Part shown: in pieces, positions 8,872 to 16,499 of the stretch
Numbering within the stretch: position 1 is the stretch's first letter
Layout of the letters: each line of letters starts with the position of its first letter
Assembly: GCF_009363095.1 (NCBI RefSeq)
Contig: NZ_CP045295.1
Location: 310,001-374,000, forward strand
From: Paenibacillus cellulositrophicus
GTDB taxonomy: Bacteria > Bacillota > Bacilli > Paenibacillales > Paenibacillaceae
Direction: 5' to 3'
DNA: 64,000 nucleotides
Notes under the pieces: generated by a model
Seen by the model: only the letters and a program-made list of their open reading frames with translations
Database searches by the model: none
Told to the model about the DNA's origin: nothing
Program-made: the position numbers and the translations under genes

Positions 8872-9297
8872 TTAGTTTTGTTCGGTATAGGCTTTGAAAT
8901 TGTCCATGATCGCTTGCCAGCCTGCTTGCTGGAACTCGACGGGATTGGAGCTTTCCGCGTCGAACGTTTCAATGACCTTCGTCTCATTCCCTTGATCGAC
9001 GAAAGCAATATCTACTCTTCTTCCGTCTTCCATGGTGTAGCCGATCGCCTCATGCCGATTCACAACATCGTAGACGCCGCCAAAATCAAAGCCCATGCTG
9101 CCATCCTTCGCTTCCATCCGCGTCGAAAACTTGCCGCCAACCCGCAGATCGTTTTCCGCTCTCGGCGCATGCCAGTCCTCGGACGCTTGATTCCACTTCG
9201 TGATGTGCTCCGGCTCGGACCAATAGCGCCATACTTTCTCGACGGGAGCTTGAATGACGGTTTGTACAGTTACTTTCGTTGGTTGATTCGTTTCCAT
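8872..9297 (-). CDS. SRPBCC / AHA1-type lipid-binding-fold protein
   Basis: This 141-residue protein has the START/AHA1 helix-grip fold. Recognisable segments are VIQAPVEKVWRYWSEPEHITKWN near the start, VGGKFSTRMEAKDGS in the middle and the last helix AGWQAIMDNFKAY. AGAGAGGTG lies before the ATG at 9297, deciding it over two upstream starts. It follows an ECF sigma gene by 75 bases on the same strand, so the two are probably cotranscribed. Such proteins may bind small hydrophobic molecules. No specific function is known. Confidence 0.75.
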   Translation of the reverse strand: METNQPTKVTVQTVIQAPVEKVWRYWSEPEHITKWNQASEDWHAPRAENDLRVGGKFSTRMEAKDGSMGFDFGGVYDVVNRHEAIGYTMEDGRRVDIAFVDQGNETKVIETFDAESSNPVEFQQAGWQAIMDNFKAYTEQN

Positions 9298-9372
9298 TGG
9301 ATTGGACACCTCTCTCATGATATTCGTCGTTTGGTTAGTCTCAATAATATAGACGAATGCCAAATACGAAAT

Positions 9373-10329
9373 TCATCGGTCGAGTCGCTCAGGCAGCCCA
9401 AATCGCGAAAATAATTTTGTATTGATGAAGTTTTGAACGTGCAGGATTTGATTTTCTTTGGTTTCGATGACGTGGATGCCCCAGGGAACCAGGCCGGAGC
9501 TGTCTTTGTCCGGCATATACTGGGCTAACGCCGGATAACCGCCATTCACCGTAATGGGCACAAAACGCGAGCCTTCGCAATGCCAGCGAGTAAGCGAATA
9601 GAAGGCGGACAAATCTTTCTTGCCGTGGATCCACATCTCGAAGGGCGGCATCGACATGCAGCCTTCCTCGTGGAACAGCGCTACGAGCGCAGCAATATCG
9701 AACTGCTCGAAGGCCTCCACATACCGGGACAGCAGCTCCTGCTCCGGTTGAACGTTCATGCTGCTGAGCTCATCCGAGCGAAGCTGCGCCCGGTCCATCG
9801 TCTCTCGGGCTCTCTGCAAGGCGCTGTTCACCGCTGCCGGCGACATTGCCAACGTTTCCGCGATCTGCTTGGAGGACCATTCAAATACATCCTTCAAAAT
9901 GAGTACCGCTCGCTGCCGCGGAGGCAAGGTCTGCAGGAGGGCAATGAAGCACAGTTGAAGGGTATCTCTGCGGACGAGCCGATCCTCCGGATTGCCCCCA
10001 AAGTCGGGAGACGGCCAGATCCAGGCAGAGTCCGGCAGCGTGTCGCGCGGCTCGACGATGGCGAAGGCCGGGTCGAACAGGTCAACGGGAAGCGCGCGGC
10101 GTTTGGATTGCCTCAGCTTGTCCAAGCACAGGTTGGAGGCAATCCGATAGACCCAAGTTTTGAACGAGGAATCCTGTCTGAACGTGCTCCAGCTCTGCCA
10201 AACCCGAATACTCGTCTCCTGAACAGCATCATCCGCATCGTCCATGGAGCCTAGCATTCGGTAACAGAACGAGGTTAAGCCCGGCTTCAAGCTTGCAAAT
10301 AATGATTCGTCAAATACCTTCTCGTTCAT
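9373..10329 (-). CDS. ECF sigma factor with SnoaL-like C-terminal domain (SigX5 type)
   Basis: This 318-residue sigma factor has region 2 at about 8-78 (SFCYRMLGSMDDADDAVQET) and region 4 at about 130-185 (LPPRQRAVLILKDVFEWSSKQ). A NTF2/SnoaL-like extension follows from residue 200 (EQFDIAALVALFHEEGCMSMPPF). That extension replaces a separate anti-sigma factor in this class, and no anti-sigma gene is next to it. It precedes the SRPBCC gene on the same strand. The class usually regulates nearby VOC, YCII or SRPBCC genes, which fits the context. Confidence 0.8.
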   Translation of the reverse strand: MNEKVFDESLFASLKPGLTSFCYRMLGSMDDADDAVQETSIRVWQSWSTFRQDSSFKTWVYRIASNLCLDKLRQSKRRALPVDLFDPAFAIVEPRDTLPDSAWIWPSPDFGGNPEDRLVRRDTLQLCFIALLQTLPPRQRAVLILKDVFEWSSKQIAETLAMSPAAVNSALQRARETMDRAQLRSDELSSMNVQPEQELLSRYVEAFEQFDIAALVALFHEEGCMSMPPFEMWIHGKKDLSAFYSLTRWHCEGSRFVPITVNGGYPALAQYMPDKDSSGLVPWGIHVIETKENQILHVQNFINTKLFSRFGLPERLDR

Positions 10330-10420
10330 CGTGTCCTCCCTTAACGATCTCCCCGAAGGGCAATACCTTCATTATATGCAATGGAGCGGTCTAATTCATC
10401 AACGTTTCTTGGCATTCTTT

Positions 10421-10448
10421 GTTAATCTAACCTGCCCGCTAGTTCAAC
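10421..10448. repeat. dispersed hairpin repeat, copy B
   Basis: Arms GTTAATCTA (10421-10429) and TAGTTCAAC (10440-10448) pair at 7 of 9 positions around the loop ACCTGCCCGC. The loop is that of copies A and D. It lies between the ECF sigma gene and the 3' end of the LysR gene. Confidence 0.5.
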
Positions 10449-10501
10449 AAAAGCAGACGATCATGATGGTGAACTGCTTCTCTGGGTTTTAGGAAGGATA
10501 A

Positions 10502-11389
10502 TTAATTTGTCTGTTTGGATATCGTCCCGAAATATTCCACAACTACCTCACGGAATTCGAGAGCAGCCCGCGAAATGTACCGACTCCTGTGCCATAACAA
10601 AGCTATCTCCCGTACCAATTCATGATTCTCTACTTTGAGATATTTGATATGTTCCCCAGAATACCTTGCCGTACTTGGTATAAAGGCTATGCCAATTCCC
10701 GCTTCTACTAGAGAACTTAGCCTTGCAGGTTCGTCACCCTCATACACATATGTAGGTACAAATCCAACCGATTTGCATATAGAATCCACCAGATCACGAG
10801 TACCGTAGCCTCTTTTTACACCAACAAAACATTCATCCCTTAGCTCAGTCAAAGATATGCTGTTTCGGTTAGCAAGCCTATGCCCTTTGGGAACAGCTAC
10901 AAGAATCGGGTCGATGAACATGATTTGACATTCAATGTCTTCCCCTTTTATAGGAGGTGAGGACAAGCAAAAATCAACCTCTCCTCTATGAAGAAGCGTA
11001 ACCATTTCCTGCGTGGTGAGCATTTGCACATGAAATTGGATATCGGGACGCTTGTTCCGAAACTCTCGAAGGATCTGAGGCAATGTGCTTGCGGTGGTCA
11101 CCGCCAATTCGAGTGTGCCATGTTCTTGGCTGGACACATCGCTAATCTCCTGCTTCCCCTGTTCCAATTCAAACAACGCCCTTTCAGCACGGCGATAGAA
11201 TCTGCTTCCAAACTCATTCAATCGCAGTTTCCTCCCTATTCGATCGAATAGCAGGACCCCCAAATCCTCCTCCAAGCGCCCAATCGTTTTGCTTAGTGAC
11301 GATTGAGTGACATGCAGACTTCGTGCTGCTTCAGTCATATGTTCCAAACGAGCTACCTCGAGAAAATATTTCAGTTGAAGAAGTTCCAT
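10502..11389 (-). CDS. LysR family transcriptional regulator
   Basis: This 295-residue protein starts MELLQLKYFLEVARLEHMTEAA, the classic LysR winged helix, with TQSSLSKTIGRLEEDLGVLLFDR as recognition region. The periplasmic-binding-like effector domain follows from residue 90. AAAGGAG precedes the ATG at 11389. It is divergent from a DHA2-type efflux permease 116 bases away, the arrangement typical of CzcO/YybE-like regulators controlling a neighbouring transporter. Confidence 0.85.
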   Translation of the reverse strand: MELLQLKYFLEVARLEHMTEAARSLHVTQSSLSKTIGRLEEDLGVLLFDRIGRKLRLNEFGSRFYRRAERALFELEQGKQEISDVSSQEHGTLELAVTTASTLPQILREFRNKRPDIQFHVQMLTTQEMVTLLHRGEVDFCLSSPPIKGEDIECQIMFIDPILVAVPKGHRLANRNSISLTELRDECFVGVKRGYGTRDLVDSICKSVGFVPTYVYEGDEPARLSSLVEAGIGIAFIPSTARYSGEHIKYLKVENHELVREIALLWHRSRYISRAALEFREVVVEYFGTISKQTN

Positions 11390-11505
11390 TTCACACTCTC
11401 CTTTCATTCCCTTGCGTCAATGAAATCATAGCATAAAATGCGTTGGAATAAATAAATGATTTCAAGTACGATGATGACACTAACATACAGATCGGAGGGA
11501 TAAAA

Positions 11506-12900
11506 ATGAGTATTCGCAATAGGTGGTTGATGATCTCCGTTGGACTAGGGATTCTATTGAACCCATTAAATTCTTCAATGATTTCAGTTGCTATTCCAAG
11601 GCTACAAAATGTATTCCAACTCGACTTTACAGTGGTATCCTGGATCATTTTTTCTTTCTACATTGCGAGTGCTATCGCTCAACCTATCATGGGAAAAGCC
11701 AGCGATTTATTCGGTAGGAGGAGGATATTTCTTAGCGGGCTTGTTGTATCCTTCGTTGCATCATTATTAGCTCCACTATCCCCAAACTTTGGTTGGCTCA
11801 TCGTGTTCCGCATTGTGCAATCCATCGGAACAAGCATGATGGTTGCGGTTGGAATGGCCATTGTGAGAATTCATATTAGGGAGAAACAAGCGACTGCACT
11901 ATCAGTCTTGTCCATATTCCTATCCGGGGCGGCAGCGATTGGCCCCTTTATTGGCGGGGTCATCATTCACTGGTGGGGCTGGCCTGCTATCTTTTTGGTT
12001 AATATCCCCTTCGTAGTGACAAGCTTTTTATTAGCTTGGAGGCATATTCCGAATGATGTTCCGTCTATGACATCCGTTGCTCGCAACATGTCCTTTCGCA
12101 GATGGTCTGATTTGATTGATGCGCCAGGAGTTCTGCTGTTCACCGTGGGTCTGGTTGCTCTGCTCGTTGGATTATTGTCCGCAAAATCATCTGGTCAAAT
12201 TTCATTTAGTAACGTTATTGTCGTGCTGTTTGGCTTCGTTGGACTGGGAGCTTTCGTGCGACATGAGTTAAAAGCGAAGGCACCCTTTATTCCTTTACGC
12301 ACATTCGCTAAATATCCTGCAATGACTTGGGTCAATGTCGAATTCATGGTCGTTAACTTGCTTTTTTACTCTCTCTTTTTCGGGCTTCCGTCCTACTTGC
12401 AAATCGTACGTCATGTCAGCGAGTTCCATACCGGGATGCTCATGCTAAGCTTAGGCTTATGCTCGCTCGTTGCTTCTCCGATGGCAGGACGATGGATCGA
12501 TAAATCAGGACCTCGACCAGCATTGCTTATGTCCGGAGTGCTGATGACATTTGGGTCCGTATGGATCGTGATCATGACACTGGATCAGACTTCACCGGTT
12601 ATCAGTGTGTGTGTGGCTTTAGCTGCATTCGGTATTAGCAACGGGTTAAACAGTGTCGCTATGCAAGCGGCCTTATTCAAAAGTTCACCAAAAGAAATTA
12701 TAGGTGTAGCATCTGGAATATTTAATACCTCAAGATACCTGGGAACCATTCTCTCTTCATTACTTATTAGCAGCGTAATGGGAGATAACTTCAACTTCGA
12801 GGGATTTCGAGTACTTGGGATTATCCTCACGTTAATTGCATTGTCCTTGGTATTCGTAAATTGGCGTCACAAGGAGTCCGGGCAGCTGCATGAGTCCTAG
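11506..12900 (+). CDS. DHA2-type MFS multidrug efflux permease
   Basis: This 464-residue permease has about 14 hydrophobic helices. NPLNSSMISVAIPRLQ in helix 1, the motif GKASDLFGRRR in the helix 2-3 loop and GPFIGGVIIHWWGW (drug-antiport motif C) in helix 5 place it in the DHA2 (EmrB/QacA/LfrA-like) family of proton-driven exporters. GGAGGG lies before the ATG. It is divergent from a LysR gene that probably regulates it. Substrate unknown. Confidence 0.85.
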   Translation: MSIRNRWLMISVGLGILLNPLNSSMISVAIPRLQNVFQLDFTVVSWIIFSFYIASAIAQPIMGKASDLFGRRRIFLSGLVVSFVASLLAPLSPNFGWLIVFRIVQSIGTSMMVAVGMAIVRIHIREKQATALSVLSIFLSGAAAIGPFIGGVIIHWWGWPAIFLVNIPFVVTSFLLAWRHIPNDVPSMTSVARNMSFRRWSDLIDAPGVLLFTVGLVALLVGLLSAKSSGQISFSNVIVVLFGFVGLGAFVRHELKAKAPFIPLRTFAKYPAMTWVNVEFMVVNLLFYSLFFGLPSYLQIVRHVSEFHTGMLMLSLGLCSLVASPMAGRWIDKSGPRPALLMSGVLMTFGSVWIVIMTLDQTSPVISVCVALAAFGISNGLNSVAMQAALFKSSPKEIIGVASGIFNTSRYLGTILSSLLISSVMGDNFNFEGFRVLGIILTLIALSLVFVNWRHKESGQLHES

Positions 12901-13010
12901 TTATCTGACAGATGTAGCTTACCCTTCGTTACCTCAACAGAAAGCGGTAGCTGATCGTGAGAATCGGCTAAGCAGAATACTAATTAGATATATACCTAAT
13001 CGTAAATGAG

Positions 13011-13135
13011 AACATGTTCTTGTCCATTTCGGCAATCGGTACAAGTTCTTGTCCTTGGCTTGGGACAAGAACTTGTACCGATAAAATAAAAAAGTCGCTA
13101 AAATAGCGACTTCAATGGGACCATGTTCTTGTCCC
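13011..13135. repeat. cluster of GTTCTTGTCC palindromic repeats
   Basis: The 10-mer GTTCTTGTCC occurs at 13016-13025, 13045-13054 and 13125-13134, and inverted at 13063-13072. The middle two sit in a perfect 20-base-arm hairpin (13035-13054 with 13063-13082, 8-base loop). A related ATGTTCTTGT lies at 13573. The outermost copies form GGGAC...GTCCC and GAACATGTTC palindromes. Nothing here encodes a protein. The role is unknown. It may be a non-autonomous palindromic element. Confidence 0.6.
13092..13112. terminator. bidirectional terminator-like hairpin within the repeat cluster
   Basis: AAGTCGCT pairs with AGCGACTT over a short A-rich loop, with AAAATAAAA on the left side. It sits between the second and third GTTCTTGTCC elements. 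Confidence 0.5.
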
Positions 13136-13377
13136 TCGACATTTGCTGATTCTCCGTATCTATTTTCCATAAACAGGACGTTACTACTGTGATAGGCCTC
13201 AAAAAGGGGATTGGTATCAAAAATAAAATGAGGTGGAATGTCCCCGGATGTTTTGGATCGATCAGAATCCGCAAATTGACCAATAGCTTTTGCTACCCCA
13301 TCCTTAATTTCAACAAGAGTCGTATTGCGACCGTCCAGTAACATGTATACATCTGCTCTTCCTACAGGGAAAGAATA
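13129..13377 (-). pseudogene. probable remnant of an unidentified gene
   Basis: A minus-strand frame open from 13377 reads a protein-like segment (FPVGRADVYMLLDGRN, then DIPPHFIFDTNPLF) and then runs straight into the palindromic repeat DNA (13117-13135), where the translation loses protein-like character. The first ATG (13344) has no ribosome binding site. I do not recognise the family. The interval 12901-13598 otherwise holds only repeats and terminators. Confidence 0.35.
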
Positions 13378-13543
13378 CTATTCGTTTTCATATTTGTGCT
13401 TTCTATTTTAACATGTCGAACCGGGAGAAAGACGAATCATCGCGGCTTCTCGGGATCTCGAGTATACAATGAACCCTTAAAAACGGATTTGTTCCAGAAG
13501 CGCAGCCGACTATGTTATCTACAACGCCGAGCCGCATAAAAAA

Positions 13544-13561
13544 AGCCGCATCAATGCGGCT
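13544..13561 (-). terminator. rho-independent terminator of the AraC gene
   Basis: On the minus strand AGCCGCA pairs with TGCGGCT and is followed by seven T residues. It is 38 bases past the AraC stop codon. A near-identical terminator follows the GNAT gene at 22756. Confidence 0.75.
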
Positions 13562-13598
13562 GTTAAGTGTGTATGTTCTTGTTATGTGCAGATATCCT

Positions 13599-14483
13599 CT
13601 ACAAGGAAAATTCACGCAAATCATGAATATCCCTTATCGGGGGACGTCCAAATAACCGGGCGTACTCTCGATTAAATTGTGAAGGACTTTCATATCCAAC
13701 ACGGAATCCTGCGTTAGCTGCATCCAGGTTTTCCGTAAGCAGCAGTCGTCTTGCTGTTTGCAAGCGAATGATCTTTTGATATTGAAGCGGGCTCATGGCC
13801 GTTACTTTCTTGAAATGTCTATGCAAGCTCCGCGGACTCATCTTGACCGTCTTAGCCAGCTCTTCAATGATTAGAGGCTCGGAATAATGATTTCTGATCC
13901 ATTGTATGGCTTCGGATATACATTGAGCATAGCTTCCGATCACTACAAATTGCTTCAGCAGGTCTCCCTTCTCGCCTTGAAGGACCCTATAAAATATTTC
14001 CTTAACGATCAAGGGAGCCAGCATCTCAATATCAGAGGGGGTATCCAGAAGTTCTACAAGGCGTAAAACCGCTTTGAGCAAGTCCGAGGTTGACGAATTG
14101 AGCAGGATTCCACGTTCAGTCGTCATCTTCTTCGAAGGACTGGATGTTTTCGATATATCGAGAAGAAGATCCGGATTGAAGGTCAGTTGTAAACTTAGGT
14201 ACGGATAGCTTTGCGATGCTTGAGTAATTTGTCCGATCACAGGCAGATGTACCGGAGAGACCAAATAGCTCCCTGGGTCCACTTCATATCTTTCCTCGGC
14301 TAATTCCACCGTTTTAGAACCTTGGACAACGATGTAAAGGGAAGGATGGCTGTTGCTGTACACTGGCCGTGACTGCTGAGATTGACGTCTGAAATAAAGC
14401 TCAGGAATTGCCATACTGTGTACGCCATCCATCGGTGTAAGACGATCCATGTACTGGACTAACTCGGAAATGAGCTCTTTCAA
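13599..14483 (-). CDS. AraC family regulator with AraC_N ligand domain
   Basis: This 294-residue protein has an N-terminal AraC_N domain (about 10-165, with RPVYSNSHPSLYIVVQGSK and YEVDPGSYLVSPVHLPV) and a C-terminal AraC helix-turn-helix pair. That pair runs from HYSEPLIIEELA through SPRSLHRHFKKVTAMSPLQYQK to the end. A TTG at 14483 with AGAGGTT upstream is the best start, although the spacing is long. Another TTG lies nine codons earlier. It is divergent from an SDR gene, the usual arrangement for this subfamily, in which the regulator controls the neighbouring oxidoreductase. Confidence 0.75.
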   Translation of the reverse strand: MKELISELVQYMDRLTPMDGVHSMAIPELYFRRQSQQSRPVYSNSHPSLYIVVQGSKTVELAEERYEVDPGSYLVSPVHLPVIGQITQASQSYPYLSLQLTFNPDLLLDISKTSSPSKKMTTERGILLNSSTSDLLKAVLRLVELLDTPSDIEMLAPLIVKEIFYRVLQGEKGDLLKQFVVIGSYAQCISEAIQWIRNHYSEPLIIEELAKTVKMSPRSLHRHFKKVTAMSPLQYQKIIRLQTARRLLLTENLDAANAGFRVGYESPSQFNREYARLFGRPPIRDIHDLREFSL

Positions 14484-14642
14484 GTTTATGCACCAACCTC
14501 TTTTGTTCAAAAATCAGTTAAACCCCATTATACTTCTCTGGCGGGATTAGGCAAGGAACGGGCATGAATGGTCTACCGGTTGAACCCCCACTTTTCTTAA
14601 AATGAAATGTGTAAGAGACATATATTATACAAGAAAGAAGTG

Positions 14643-15401
14643 GTGAGTGTGTCCGGAATACAAGATAAAGTCATTGTAATAACAGGCGCAAGTGGTGGGA
14701 TCGGTGAAGCAACTGCAATGCTGCTTGCCGAGAGAGGAGCCCAAGTTGTACTTGGCGCGCGGCGATCGGATCAGCTTGAAGCTATAGCTAACCGGATTGA
14801 GAAGTCTGGCGGTAAGGCAGCTTATCTCGTTACTGACGTGAAGCGGTCCGAAGACCTTTCAAACCTTGTTCAATTGGCAAGCGAGAAATTCGGCAAGCTT
14901 GATGTTCTTATTAATAATGCGGGTTTCATGCCCATGTCTCCCTTTGACGATCTGCGGGTCGAGGAATGGGAAGACATGATCGACATTAACATTAAAGGAG
15001 TTCTATATGGGATAGCAGCGGCACTACCCACTTTTCGGAATCAGGGCTCAGGACATTTTATTAACATTGCTTCCACGGCAGCCTATCGGATTTTGCCTAA
15101 TATGTCGGTTTATGCAGGGACAAAGCTTGCCGTTCGTGCGATCTCAGAAGGTCTGCGTCAAGAGGCCGGCGATAAGCTTCGCGTTACGATTGTTTCACCC
15201 GGATTCACAAACACACCTGGCTCCATGCAATCGGATGCTCTGGACGCTATAAGGGACCCAGAAATGAAAGCCAAACTCGAAGCTTATCAGAATATTGGGT
15301 TATCCCCCTACTCGATCGCTAAAGCTATTGCGTTCGCAATTGAGCAGCCCCATGACGTGGATGTCAGTGAAATCGTGGTCCGCCCCACAGCGCAAGGATA
15401 G
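14643..15401 (+). CDS. short-chain dehydrogenase/reductase
   Basis: This classical SDR has 252 residues. TGASGGIGEATA binds the cofactor near residue 12, NNAGF lies near 90, and the YxxxK active site is in YAGTKLAV near residue 155 with a preceding serine in IASTAA. The GTG at 14643 gives the conserved start SVSGIQDKV. Starts further upstream add a non-conserved basic tail. It is divergent from an AraC-type regulator that probably controls it. Probable NADP-dependent aldehyde or ketone reductase, substrate unknown. Confidence 0.8.
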   Translation: MSVSGIQDKVIVITGASGGIGEATAMLLAERGAQVVLGARRSDQLEAIANRIEKSGGKAAYLVTDVKRSEDLSNLVQLASEKFGKLDVLINNAGFMPMSPFDDLRVEEWEDMIDINIKGVLYGIAAALPTFRNQGSGHFINIASTAAYRILPNMSVYAGTKLAVRAISEGLRQEAGDKLRVTIVSPGFTNTPGSMQSDALDAIRDPEMKAKLEAYQNIGLSPYSIAKAIAFAIEQPHDVDVSEIVVRPTAQG

Positions 15402-15523
15402 GAGACGGATCATGCTGACTAAAAACATCAGAAGCCACCATTTTTCGTTACCTTGAAATTGTTTAAAAGTAAGGAATAGTTTTAGAGCACATACTTGAGT
15501 CAGGTTTTCAGCTACCAGTAAAA

Positions 15524-15562
15524 GGACGTACCACCGCGTTGCGGTTTGGGTACGCCCTTCTT
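15524..15562. terminator. bidirectional terminator between SDR and TetR genes
   Basis: CGTACC with ACCGC pairs with GCGGT and GGTACG with a small internal asymmetry, and T-rich tracts follow on both strands. It lies between two convergent genes and can serve both. The sequence superficially resembles a T-box fragment, but no specifier domain or downstream aminoacyl gene exists. Confidence 0.5.
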
Positions 15563-15637
15563 TATAACAGCTTATTTAACAATTCTTCTTTCCCAAAACA
15601 GCAGCCTGTTCAAAATGCGATGTGCCAGAACACCAGA

Positions 15638-16237
15638 TTAACGTGTCTTTAAGCAGCACTGCTGCAAATAGGACGAGAAGATTGTTATATTTATGAACAT
15701 GTGTTTGTTATCTCCATCCAGCTTGCTGAGCAAAATCCCTCCCTCCAACAAGGAAAATGCAAATGATGCTAGCGCATCAACATCCAGATCATCTCTAAAC
15801 TCCCCAGCTTGAATGCCGTCACGAATGATACTTTTCATCATATCCAAGAAAGTATGCAAACCTTGTCTTGCCCGACCACAAAGCTCTGAATGCGTATCGT
15901 CACTTTCTACAGCTGTATTCTGCATAGGACATCCGCCGATAAATGGTGGATTGTTTACAACATCCTCATAGACACGAAAAAAAGCCATTAACTTTCCTGA
16001 AGCAGACTGCTCTTGATCGACCGCCTCAGAAAATTTCCTGTTGACCATGCCGGCAGCGTAATTGTAAGCTTCCAGCGCGATCTCGTCTTTACTGGCAAAA
16101 TGTCGATAGATGCCCCCCTTCTTAATTCCTGTGTCGGCAATGATATCGTTTAGCGATGTGCCGGCATATCCTCTCTGATTAAAAATTTCAGCCGATTTCA
16201 TAATGATAAATTCCCGTGTTCGATCCCCTTTTTTCAT
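15638..16237 (-). CDS. TetR family regulator
   Basis: This 199-residue TetR protein has a helix-turn-helix at about 8-55 (GYAGTSLNDIIADTGIKKGGIYRHF) followed by a TetR_C domain with CPMQNTAVESDD, typical of the YxaF/LmrA branch. That branch represses drug exporters and responds to hydrophobic compounds. GGAGG lies before the ATG at 16237. It is divergent from a DHA2 permease at 16500, with an inverted repeat between them, so it is the likely repressor of the exporter. Confidence 0.8.
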   Translation of the reverse strand: MKKGDRTREFIIMKSAEIFNQRGYAGTSLNDIIADTGIKKGGIYRHFASKDEIALEAYNYAAGMVNRKFSEAVDQEQSASGKLMAFFRVYEDVVNNPPFIGGCPMQNTAVESDDTHSELCGRARQGLHTFLDMMKSIIRDGIQAGEFRDDLDVDALASFAFSLLEGGILLSKLDGDNKHMFINITIFSSYLQQCCLKTR

Positions 16238-16366
16238 GAGCTCCTCCGTATGAACCTCTTTTATTTCAATAGATTTAAATAAATTATACAATTCTGGCCT
16301 TGTCATTTACTAGAATCCTGATAATATAAAAGATACCTTTCGGTCTCTTTAATTGTACAGCAAGCC

Positions 16367-16398
16367 ATTCCAAAATGAAATAGCGCTGGGTTTGGAAT
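16367..16398. promoter_or_regulatory. candidate operator upstream of the efflux gene
   Basis: ATTCCAAA (16367-16374) and TTTGGAAT (16391-16398) are perfect inverted arms separated by 16 bases. They lie between the divergent TetR and permease genes, just before the leader-peptide ribosome binding site, and could be the TetR target. Confidence 0.4.
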
Positions 16399-16425
16399 AA
16401 ATAAACGTTTTAGGAGGATTTTTCA

Positions 16426-16464
16426 ATGAATGTAGAAGTAGGCATTAGATTGCTAGATAAGTAA
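16426..16464 (+). CDS. 12-residue leader peptide upstream of the efflux permease
   Basis: GGAGG lies eight bases before an ATG that opens MNVEVGIRLLDK and stops at 16464, 35 bases before the permease ATG at 16500, which has its own weaker site (GAAGGAAA). Short translated leaders of this kind control tet(L)/tet(K)-type exporters by ribosome stalling or re-initiation. The assignment as a regulatory leader is inference, but the ribosome binding site is among the best in the window. Confidence 0.45.
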   Translation: MNVEVGIRLLDK

Positions 16465-16499
16465 CCTCTCACAATATAAGAAGGAAAGAAGGAAATCTC

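Noticed and set aside
9580..10254. 224-codon plus-strand frame opposite the ECF sigma gene
   Set aside because: No ribosome binding site, no recognisable domain, arginine-rich composition typical of an antisense shadow.
13403..13624. 73-codon minus-strand frame at the AraC 3' end
   Set aside because: Overlaps the AraC coding end and a terminator. No ribosome binding site and no domain.
15524..15562. Possible T-box element (GGTGGTAC-like sequence)
   Set aside because: No specifier loop, no antiterminator, no aminoacyl-tRNA synthetase or amino-acid gene follows. It behaves as a simple convergent terminator.
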